A DNA stretch of 5,012 nt from NCBI GenBank assembly GCA_018433265.1, contig JAHDRO010000239.1, forward strand, positions 1-5,012, written 5' to 3'. The notes beneath the pieces are model-generated. The model did no database searches. It worked only from the letters and a program-made list of their open reading frames with translations, and was not told the DNA's origin. Below, piece after piece: positions 1-5,012 of the stretch. This DNA comes from Bacteroidales bacterium (GTDB taxonomy: Bacteria; Bacteroidota; Bacteroidia; Bacteroidales; UBA932). A program made the position numbers and the translations under genes. How positions within the stretch are numbered: position 1 is the first letter of the stretch; every line of letters begins with the position of its first letter.

Positions 1-689
1 TATCGGTATAATTGACCGTTGTCAAGTTCCATAATTTGAGTACATACTCTGTCGAGGAAATATCGGTCATGAGTAACCATTAGTAAGGAGAGAGATGGTT
101 TACATAAATATTCTTCCAAATATTCGATGACTTCAAGGTCGAGATGATTTGTAGGTTCGTCCAGAACAAGAAGATCTGCATTGGCGAGCATGATTCCTGC
201 AATTGCTACTCTTTTACGCTGACCTCCCGAGAGGGTTGCAACTTTTTGATTGAGGTTGTCTATCTTGAGTAATGAGAGTATTTGTTTGACCTTTAATTCG
301 TATTGCCATCCATTTAATCTGTCCATTTCGCGAATTGCTGAGCCAATTATGTCAGTGTTATTTGAAAGAATCGCTCTTTCATATTCTTCTACTGTCTTGG
401 AAAGCTCATCAGATGAAGCAAATACCTCTTCAAATACATCTCTTTCAGGATTAAGGCTGGGGTCTTGCTCAAGCCATGCTATTTTAACACTCTCTCTGCA
501 ACGAACAGATCCGCCAATATCTGAGCTATCTTTTCCGGCAAGGATACGGAGGAGTGTACTTTTACCACTTCCATTGGGAGCAATAAGTGCAATTCTGTCA
601 CCTTCATTTATGTTTATTTCCAGATTATTGAATAGAATCCGGGTGCCATAGGACTTGGAAATATTCTCAGCTTGAAGAATGGTCGCCAT
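1..689 (-). CDS. ABC-F family ATPase (Uup-like), N-terminal part; 3' end outside the window
   Basis: The frame opens with ATG at 689 (protein begins MATILQAENISKSYG) and stays open for 229 codons to base 1, so the C-terminal half is not seen. ABC-F proteins are soluble twin-ATPase proteins without membrane domains that act at the ribosome or in related stress roles. Visible in the first ATPase domain are Walker A around residues 37-45 (APNGSGKST), a Q-loop glutamine near 75, a helical insert of about residues 90-140, the signature LSGGQ at 153-157, Walker B with the ABC-F hallmark DEPTNHLD at 177-184, and the switch histidine at 207 (THDRYFLDRV). The family is usually 530-640 residues, so the inter-domain linker and second ATPase domain should lie beyond base 1. 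It starts 13 bases after the trkA stop without a clear ribosome binding site, so co-transcription is likely. Family is secure; the Uup-like subgroup is inferred from the short arm and overall resemblance. Confidence 0.93.
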   Translation of the reverse strand, partial: MATILQAENISKSYGTRILFNNLEININEGDRIALIAPNGSGKSTLLRILAGKDSSDIGGSVRCRESVKIAWLEQDPSLNPERDVFEEVFASSDELSKTVEEYERAILSNNTDIIGSAIREMDRLNGWQYELKVKQILSLLKIDNLNQKVATLSGGQRKRVAIAGIMLANADLLVLDEPTNHLDLEVIEYLEEYLCKPSLSLLMVTHDRYFLDRVCTQIMELDNGQLYR

Positions 690-702
690 AAAGAACAGCA
701 GG

Positions 703-2052
703 CTATATAAAAAACTTGTTGACCTTTTTGAGTGCAGATGGCAGAGCAAATACCACAACTCTGTCATATGCCTTAATTTCAGTGTCTCCAAGTGCTATAT
801 AGCTGTGATTACCTCTTATAACTCCTCCAATGATGGCATCTTTAGGGAACCCTAAATTCCGAATCTTATCCTTAGTTATTAAACTGTTGGGATTGACAAT
901 AAATTCAAGAATTTCTGCATCTGAGCCATTAAGACATTTTATAGACTGCACTTTATTGGAAAGTGTAAACCTGAAAATTCTACTAGCCGTGATTAGTTTT
1001 TTATTGATGACAGCATCTACGCCCATATTTTCTGCCAACTTTATATACTCTATATTCTCAACTTCGGCGATGGTTTTCGCCACACCCATCTTCTTTGCCA
1101 TGACACAAGAAAGTATATTTGTTTCAGAGCTGCTGGTGACAGCTACAAATGCGTCAAATTCGTTTACGTCTTCTTCAATCAACAGATCGGTGTTTCTTGC
1201 ATCTCCATTTATTACCAGCGTTTTGGATAATTTTTCGTTAAGTAATTCGCATCTTTCCTTTCGTAATTCGATTAATTTTATATAATCTACACTGTTTTCA
1301 AGCTTTTTTGCAACCATCTCTCCAATTCTGCCACCTCCAACAATCATTAATCTTCTGACATTAATGTTATTTTTTCCGGAATAGGCCATGACTTCGTGAA
1401 CACCTGCCCGTTTGGAGATTACAAATACCAAATCATGTTCTTTGAATTTTGTGTCACGTCTTGGAATAATAGTTTGACCTTCTCGGGCGACTGCCACAGC
1501 TCTGTATAAAGGCTCCTCGTTTGAAGAAGACAGTTCTCCAATTGTTTTATCAATCAATGGTGCTCCATCGTCAAGTCTGAAAGCAATCAATTGAAGTTTG
1601 CCACCTGAAAAATCCATAAACTCTGAGGTGCCTGTCTGTTTGAGAAGATCAATTATTTCGTGAGAAGCAATCTTTTCAGGATAAAATAAAAGGTCAATAC
1701 CCATTTCAGTAAAAAGAATCTTATTGTCGTTTTCAAGGTACTCGTCGTTATTAATTCTTGCAGTGACACGGGTACTGCCCATTTTTTTAGCCAGTAGAGA
1801 GCTGATGATATTTACATCCTGCTCCTGTGCAGGGCTTACGGCAATAAATAGATCTGCACTGGCAGCACCTGCTTTTGAAAGTGTACTTATAGACGTAGGT
1901 GACCCAAAAATGGTCACCACATCAGCACTTTCGGCTACACGATTGAGCCTTGCTTCGTCGTTGTCGATTATAGTAAGATCGTGATACTCATTGCTGAGCA
2001 TCTTAGCCAGGTGGCTTCCAACTTCTCCTGCCCCGGCAATAATAATTTTCAT
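703..2052 (-). CDS. trkA: Trk system potassium uptake protein TrkA
   Basis: This 449-residue protein has the full-length TrkA layout of two tandem RCK units. It is a peripheral cytosolic protein that binds NAD(H) or adenine nucleotides and gates the membrane K+ channel subunit TrkH/TrkG. The first Rossmann fold opens at residue 3 with GAGEVG (7-12) and has an acidic residue at 30 after strand 2, as expected for NAD binding; a TrkA_C-type domain follows at about 145-225. The second Rossmann fold has GGGRIG (239-244) with Glu262 in the matching acidic position, followed by a second TrkA_C domain at about 370-449. There is no signal peptide or membrane segment. The start is fixed by the Rossmann strand beginning at once (MKIIIAGAG). 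It begins 22 bases after the DUF2795 stop and ends in TAG 13 bases before the ABC-F start. No trkH is visible, so the partner must be encoded elsewhere. Confidence 0.96.
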   Translation of the reverse strand: MKIIIAGAGEVGSHLAKMLSNEYHDLTIIDNDEARLNRVAESADVVTIFGSPTSISTLSKAGAASADLFIAVSPAQEQDVNIISSLLAKKMGSTRVTARINNDEYLENDNKILFTEMGIDLLFYPEKIASHEIIDLLKQTGTSEFMDFSGGKLQLIAFRLDDGAPLIDKTIGELSSSNEEPLYRAVAVAREGQTIIPRRDTKFKEHDLVFVISKRAGVHEVMAYSGKNNINVRRLMIVGGGRIGEMVAKKLENSVDYIKLIELRKERCELLNEKLSKTLVINGDARNTDLLIEEDVNEFDAFVAVTSSSETNILSCVMAKKMGVAKTIAEVENIEYIKLAENMGVDAVINKKLITASRIFRFTLSNKVQSIKCLNGSDAEILEFIVNPNSLITKDKIRNLGFPKDAIIGGVIRGNHSYIALGDTEIKAYDRVVVFALPSALKKVNKFFI

Positions 2053-2074
2053 TTTGAGTGATTCTTTCTATTTT

Positions 2075-2296
2075 TTAGTATTCGTCCTCATTAAAAAAGA
2101 AGTCATCTTTGGTAGGATAGTCAGGCCAAATGTCCTCAATACTTTCGTAAATCTCTCCGTCATCTTCCAGATCTTCGAGGTTCTCAATCACTTCAAGAGG
2201 TGCTCCGGAACGAGTTGCATAGTCAATCAACTCTTCTTTGGTTGCAGGCCATGGAGCATCTTCAAGTTTAGATGCCAGTTCAAGTGTCCAATACAT
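2075..2296 (-). CDS. Small acidic DUF2795-family protein
   Basis: The protein has 73 residues and its function is unknown. The middle part, about residues 16-56 (WPATKEELIDYATRSGAP followed by VIENLEDL and YESIEDIWPDY), resembles the DUF2795 family: a short helical unit with a TK-E-L--YA---GA pattern and a Y-S-ED element. The form ending in FFFNEDEY is one I associate with Bacteroidota genomes; this is recollection, not a search. It is strikingly acidic, with about 23 Asp/Glu against four Lys/Arg, and the last ten residues are mostly aromatic or acidic. It has no signal peptide, membrane segment or cysteines, so it is probably cytosolic. The 85-base AT-rich spacer upstream is the longest in the window and holds a candidate promoter, so the gene may begin its own transcript, with trkA following 22 bases later. 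A link to TrkA is only suggested by adjacency. Confidence 0.88.
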   Translation of the reverse strand: MYWTLELASKLEDAPWPATKEELIDYATRSGAPLEVIENLEDLEDDGEIYESIEDIWPDYPTKDDFFFNEDEY

Positions 2297-2328
2297 AACG
2301 TAAACGATTAATAATTAAACATTTACTA

Positions 2329-2343
2329 TATTATTCAATAATA
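2329..2343. repeat. 15-base AT palindrome in the leader of the DUF2795 gene
   Basis: The plus strand reads TATTATT-C-AATAATA, a perfect 7+1+7 inverted repeat. It sits directly downstream of the candidate -7 element, about where a transcription start would be, which would suit an operator for a dimeric repressor. A one-base centre is too tight for a good RNA hairpin loop and there are no GC pairs, so it is not a terminator. Palindromes of this kind also arise by chance in AT-rich spacers, so the function is open. Confidence 0.45.
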
Positions 2344-2348
2344 GTGTG

Positions 2349-2356
2349 CGAAGGTA
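2349..2356 (-). promoter_or_regulatory. Candidate Bacteroidota-type -7 promoter element for the DUF2795-trkA segment
   Basis: On the minus strand this reads TACCTTCG, one mismatch from the Bacteroidota primary sigma factor -7 consensus TAnnTTTG. The start point would fall about 52 bases or less upstream of the DUF2795 ATG, a normal leader length. Against it, I see no TTTG-like -33 element at the usual 19-21 base spacing, so this is a weak promoter candidate rather than a firm call. Confidence 0.4.
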
Positions 2357-2381
2357 GTAATTAATTGTTGATTTTCTTCAT

Positions 2382-2927
2382 TTATTGAACCCAAAAATCA
2401 TCAGGCACATTTCCATTTATTGATAAATGTCTTGCATAGATAAACAGATAATCGGAGAGTCTGTTTAAAAATTTAATACATTGTTCAATTCTTGGTTCAA
2501 ATATTTCCTCTTCAATTAGGAGTACTGCCCGCTCTGCTCTGCGGCATACAGTTCTTGCTATGTGACAGATTGCAGAGGCTTTATGTGGTCCGGGAATAAT
2601 AAATGCTTTCTGTTGAGGAAGCTTGTTTGATATTTTATCAATTTCTTCTTCGAGGAATGTTATCTCATTTTCTTCAAGCAACTTAAGTTTAGATGCTCCT
2701 TTCTCATCTGCGGCAAGGTGAGAAGCTGCCAGCATAAGATCAGACTGTATTCTGCGCAGATTGTCTGTATATAAGTCTTCAACTGTTACTGCTCTAAGAA
2801 GAGCAATATATGAAATAAGTTCGTCTACAGTTCCGTATGCATTGACTCTGGGATCCCTCTTATTTACCCTTGTTCCTCCGACAAGAGAGGTTGTACCTTT
2901 GTCGCCTGTTTTTGTATATATTTTCAT
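2382..2927 (-). CDS. PduO-type corrinoid adenosyltransferase (cob(I)alamin adenosyltransferase)
   Basis: The enzyme moves the 5'-deoxyadenosyl group of ATP onto cob(I)alamin or cob(I)yrinic acid a,c-diamide to make adenosylcobalamin-type cofactor. It is a cytosolic, usually trimeric, helical-bundle enzyme. At 181 residues it has the length of a single-domain PduO-type protein (Cob_adeno_trans family). Family motifs are in order: the N-terminal ATP-binding segment YTKTGDKGTTSL (4-15), RVNAYGTVDEL (27-37), the core helix ARTVCRRAERAV (124-135), and FLNRLSDYLFIYAR (153-166). The conserved first motif begins four residues from the ATG, which fixes the start. It begins 26 bases after the upstream ABC ATPase stop, with no Shine-Dalgarno sequence. 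No other B12 gene or B12-dependent enzyme lies in the window, so whether it serves salvage or synthesis cannot be told. The names pduO, cobO and cobA are used loosely for this family, so I leave the symbol empty. Confidence 0.95.
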   Translation of the reverse strand: MKIYTKTGDKGTTSLVGGTRVNKRDPRVNAYGTVDELISYIALLRAVTVEDLYTDNLRRIQSDLMLAASHLAADEKGASKLKLLEENEITFLEEEIDKISNKLPQQKAFIIPGPHKASAICHIARTVCRRAERAVLLIEEEIFEPRIEQCIKFLNRLSDYLFIYARHLSINGNVPDDFWVQ

Positions 2928-2953
2928 TATTGATTTATGCTGATTATTAACTT

Positions 2954-3655
2954 TTAAATAATCTGATGTTCGTTAAAGTGATCTGATTCAATGACGCCGT
3001 CTCTTATTCGGATTATTCTTTTTGCATGTTTGGCTATATCTTCCTCATGAGTCACGATAATTATTGTATTGCCTTTTTTGTGAATCTCTTCAAATAGTTT
3101 CATAATGTCCACAGAGGTTTTGGTATCAAGGTTGCCGGTAGGTTCATCCGCCAAAATTATTGATGGGTTGTTGATAAGAGCTCTGGCAACAGCAACTCTT
3201 TGTCTTTGACCTCCTGATAGTTCATTTGGTTTATGGTGCATTCTGTCAGTCAATTCTACACTGGCCAGAGCAACTTTTGCCCTCTCTTCTCTGTTTTCTT
3301 TTGACTCTCCTGAATAAATGAGGGGTAAGGCCACATTGTCAAGAGCAGTGTATCTGGGTAAAAGATTGAAAGATTGAAATATAAAGCCTATCTCCCTATT
3401 TCTTATGACGGCCAGTTCATTATCGTCCATTTTGCTGACATCTGTTCCGTTTAAAATATACTCTCCTGATGTTGGACTGTCAAGGCATCCAAGAATATTC
3501 ATCATTGTGGATTTTCCTGAACCGGAGGGCCCCATTATGGCAACATATTCATTTCGATTAATAATTATATCAATACCATTGAGAGCTTTAACTTCCTGAT
3601 TTCCTACCTTGTAGATCTTTTTGATCCCTTTTATTTTGATTACCTCCTGATTCAT
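2954..3655 (-). CDS. ABC transporter ATP-binding protein, MacB/LolD type
   Basis: This 233-residue single-domain ATPase powers an inner-membrane ABC complex from the cytosolic face. It has Walker [10 protein letters not shown] (42-50), Q-loop Gln94 ([10 protein letters not shown]), signature [15 protein letters not shown] (146-160), Walker B IILADE (166-171) with catalytic Glu171, D-loop GNLD (174-177) and the switch histidine 203 (VTHEE). The sequence [14 protein letters not shown] after Walker A and the phrase [24 protein letters not shown] are typical of the MacB/LolD/FtsE-like group, whose permeases carry FtsX-type domains and act on lipoproteins, peptides or cell-envelope tension rather than import. 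No permease gene adjoins it: mqnD ends 16 bases upstream and the adenosyltransferase begins 26 bases downstream. The substrate is therefore unknown. Codons 3-5 happen to contain AGGAGGT, but no start codon follows at a useful distance, so the ATG at 3655 stands. Confidence 0.94.
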   Translation of the reverse strand: MNQEVIKIKGIKKIYKVGNQEVKALNGIDIIINRNEYVAIMGPSGSGKSTMMNILGCLDSPTSGEYILNGTDVSKMDDNELAVIRNREIGFIFQSFNLLPRYTALDNVALPLIYSGESKENREERAKVALASVELTDRMHHKPNELSGGQRQRVAVARALINNPSIILADEPTGNLDTKTSVDIMKLFEEIHKKGNTIIIVTHEEDIAKHAKRIIRIRDGVIESDHFNEHQII

Positions 3656-3670
3656 GACGTTTTTGATTTA

Positions 3671-3683
3671 TTTATTCAATAAA
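3671..3683. repeat. Short AT palindrome over the mqnD stop codon
   Basis: The plus strand reads TTTATT-C-AATAAA, a 6+1+6 inverted repeat that includes the mqnD stop codon. Its inner 11 bases, TTATTCAATAA, also form the core of the palindrome at 2329-2343. It is not followed by the GC stem and U-tract of an intrinsic terminator. Being AT-only apart from its centre and partly coding, it may well be chance. Confidence 0.3.
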
Positions 3684-4505
3684 AAGCAGTTTTTCATTTT
3701 TAATGTCCGGTCTAAGCCGGGAAGCTGTTTCATAGAGTGTCTCTACAGCTTTTTGACCAATATCTCCAATATCGAGAGTATACTCATTTACAAATAGATC
3801 AATGTGTTTCCTTTGAATTTCCGTATCCATTTCTTGAGCATTCTCACAAACGTACTCTGCAGATTTGTCGGGATTTTTCAATGCAAATTCTATGCTTCGT
3901 TTTAGGATTCTGTTAATTTTTTTCCGAATGTCGTTTTCAATAGATCTTGACACAGCTATTCCTCCTAATGGTACCGGTAATCCTGTAGAACGTTGCCAAT
4001 AGCTTCCCAGATCTTCAATGAGATTCAAACCTTTGTCTCTGTATGTGAATCTTCCTTCATGTATAAGCACCCCTGCATCAAACTCTCCTTCAAGAATACC
4101 TTTTTCTATGTCAGAGAAAAGTACTGGTATAAGATTTTTGCACTCCGGGAACGCTGTTCTTAACAAAAGAGCACCTGTCGTACCTTCTCCAGGAACAGCA
4201 ACTTTTAAATCAGCAAGATTTTCTTTACTGACATTATTTGTGAGAGAAACGAACAAGGGGCCGTTATCATAACCTAGAGCACTTCCGGCTCTCAACATTA
4301 CATACCTGTCGCAAATAGAAAAGAAAGTACTGTAACTTAATTTGCACACGTCATAAATGCCAAGGGCAGCCCTTTTGTTCAATTGTTCCACGTCGGCTAT
4401 GTCAACTGAAAACTCAATGCCCTCTGTATCGATTAACTCGTTGATCATTGCGTGGAAAGCAAAGGTGTCATTGGGGCATGATGAATAGGCAATCTTTAGC
4501 TTCAT
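3672..4505 (-). CDS. mqnD: 1,4-dihydroxy-6-naphthoate synthase MqnD (futalosine menaquinone pathway)
   Basis: MqnD converts cyclic dehypoxanthine futalosine into 1,4-dihydroxy-6-naphthoate, the ring precursor of menaquinone, in the cytosol. The 277-residue length fits the family, which has a periplasmic-binding-protein-like two-lobe fold. Visible family motifs are SSCPNDTFAFHAM near the start (8-20), KLSY (55-58) with Ser57, GSALGYDNGP (74-83), PGEGTTGALLL (105-115), GVLIHEGRFTY (145-155) with His149, LGSYW (166-170) and LPVPLGGIAVSR (176-187). His149 matches the histidine proposed as general base in the Thermus enzyme (His145 there, from memory). No signal peptide is present, so it is the enzyme rather than a transport binding protein. 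Its ATG overlaps the mqnB stop by four bases (ATGA), implying translational coupling with the preceding pathway gene. The conserved motif begins within ten residues of the ATG, supporting that start. Confidence 0.97.
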   Translation of the reverse strand: MKLKIAYSSCPNDTFAFHAMINELIDTEGIEFSVDIADVEQLNKRAALGIYDVCKLSYSTFFSICDRYVMLRAGSALGYDNGPLFVSLTNNVSKENLADLKVAVPGEGTTGALLLRTAFPECKNLIPVLFSDIEKGILEGEFDAGVLIHEGRFTYRDKGLNLIEDLGSYWQRSTGLPVPLGGIAVSRSIENDIRKKINRILKRSIEFALKNPDKSAEYVCENAQEMDTEIQRKHIDLFVNEYTLDIGDIGQKAVETLYETASRLRPDIKNEKLLFIE

Positions 4506-5012
4506 AAGGCAACAAGCATTTTTCTGACAGCTTCTCTTAGAGAGTCAAGAGCCAGAGGAATATCCCATTTTTTTCTGTCACGTTCTCCAACGAAGTTGGA
4601 TACTGAACGAATTTCTGCGAATTGTACTTTCTCATGAAGACAGACGTAAAAAAAGGCTGCTCCTTCCATGGACTCAATTTCAGGTGAAAAAATATTTTTC
4701 AGAAGTTCTTTTTTTTCAGGAAGTCCACTTACAGTTTGTACTGTAACTCCGGTAGCTCTTTTGTATGAAGAGAGTGCGTTCTCAATTTCAGGAGGAATAT
4801 CTTTGCAGTAGAGTGCTCCACCCTTGAATGGGAAAGAATCTGCATTTAGAGCATTATAATCGAAAAGAGTTTGAAAACCAAAGTATGTTTCAAATCCCAG
4901 ATCACCAAAGTACTCTTTGTCTATCATAGCAACAGACCCTATAGCGAATGATTCAGTAAAACTTCCAGCAATCCCAATATTTAGAGCAAAATTAAATGGT
5001 CCGGAACTGCAA
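4502..5012 (-). CDS. mqnB: Futalosine hydrolase MqnB, C-terminal part; 5' end outside the window
   Basis: MqnB removes the base from futalosine (hypoxanthine released, or adenine from the 6-amino form in related enzymes) to give dehypoxanthine futalosine for menaquinone synthesis. It belongs to the nucleoside phosphorylase/MTAN-like superfamily. The frame is open from base 5012 to the TGA at 4504-4502, giving 169 codons. The methionine at 4927 is internal, because the family motif NIGIAGSFTE lies upstream of it in the same frame. In visible numbering the substrate-binding ESMEGAAFF segment is at 113-121 and RSVSNFVGERDRKKWDI, holding the catalytic Asp (about residue 145), is at 135-151. The family is usually about 210-230 residues, so roughly 50 N-terminal residues are missing. 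The stop overlaps the mqnD start by four bases. A generic 5'-nucleosidase-type or MTA/SAH hydrolase is the alternative, but the motifs and the mqnD neighbour favour MqnB. Confidence 0.94.
   Translation of the reverse strand, partial: CSSGPFNFALNIGIAGSFTESFAIGSVAMIDKEYFGDLGFETYFGFQTLFDYNALNADSFPFKGGALYCKDIPPEIENALSSYKRATGVTVQTVSGLPEKKELLKNIFSPEIESMEGAAFFYVCLHEKVQFAEIRSVSNFVGERDRKKWDIPLALDSLREAVRKMLVAL

Larger units (their letters stand above)
2297..2381 (-). other. 85-base AT-rich intergenic spacer upstream of the DUF2795 gene
   Basis: This is the only gap longer than 26 bases among the seven co-directional genes. It lies between the adenosyltransferase stop (TAA at 2384-2382) and the DUF2795 start (ATG at 2296). 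It is very AT-rich. It holds a possible -7 promoter element and a 15-base palindrome, listed separately. I found no GC-rich hairpin with a U-tract, so no intrinsic terminator is supported here, and no reading frame of note. Confidence 0.8.

Noticed and set aside
555..581. Walker A of the ABC-F protein starts with Ala instead of Gly (APNGSGKST)
   Set aside because: The essential GK-S/T core is intact, and as I recall alanine at this place is common in Bacteroidota Uup-like proteins, so it is not a sign of inactivity.
250..651. Plus-strand open frame of 133 codons
   Set aside because: It lies antisense to the ABC-F coding sequence, whose Walker A, signature and Walker B motifs are all intact on the minus strand; the plus-strand protein has no recognisable motif.
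830..1285. Plus-strand open frame of 151 codons
   Set aside because: It is antisense within trkA, which has conserved motifs throughout; the plus-strand translation is hydrophobic low-information sequence typical of a shadow frame.
1991..2311. Plus-strand open frame of 106 codons spanning the trkA start and the DUF2795 gene
   Set aside because: It overlaps two supported minus-strand genes completely, and resembles no family I know.
2297..2381. Intrinsic terminator in the spacer after the adenosyltransferase gene
   Set aside because: The only inverted repeat has an AT-only stem with a one-base centre and no following U-tract, so a terminator hairpin is not supported.
3641..3650. Strong Shine-Dalgarno-like AGGAGGT on the minus strand
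   Set aside because: It lies inside codons 3-5 of the ABC ATPase gene, with no ATG, GTG or TTG at a suitable distance downstream, so it does not mark a start.
4925..4927. ATG as the start of the futalosine hydrolase
   Set aside because: The frame stays open upstream to the window edge and encodes the family motif NIGIAGSFTE, so this methionine is internal and the true start is outside the window.

Overview
The window looks like chromosomal housekeeping DNA from a member of the Bacteroidota, most likely Bacteroidales or a close relative. The reasons are AT-rich spacers, near-absence of Shine-Dalgarno sequences before the starts, a promoter candidate resembling the Bacteroidota -7 element, and a 73-residue DUF2795 protein of the form I associate with that phylum. 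This placement is from recollection of families, not from a search.

All seven genes lie on the minus strand, so transcription runs from high to low coordinates. In order they are: mqnB, futalosine hydrolase (5' end beyond base 5012); mqnD, 1,4-dihydroxy-6-naphthoate synthase (4-base overlap with mqnB); a MacB/LolD-type ABC transporter ATPase; a PduO-type cob(I)alamin adenosyltransferase; the small acidic DUF2795 protein; trkA, the cytosolic subunit of a Trk potassium uptake system; and an ABC-F ATPase whose 3' part runs off at base 1. Gaps are 13 to 26 bases except for an 85-base AT-rich spacer before the DUF2795 gene, which carries a possible promoter and a palindrome. No gene-free stretch exceeds 300 bases. 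I saw no tRNA, rRNA, CRISPR array, insertion sequence or clear terminator.

Only mqnB and mqnD clearly act together: they are two steps of the futalosine route to menaquinone, so the organism probably makes menaquinone that way. The other genes (lipoprotein or peptide export ATPase, B12 activation, potassium uptake, ribosome-associated ATPase) share no obvious pathway and are probably just co-transcribed. I see no convincing evidence for a new biological system. The points most worth a second look are the uncharacterised acidic DUF2795 gene with its own upstream spacer, the ABC ATPase with no permease nearby, and trkA without trkH beside it.
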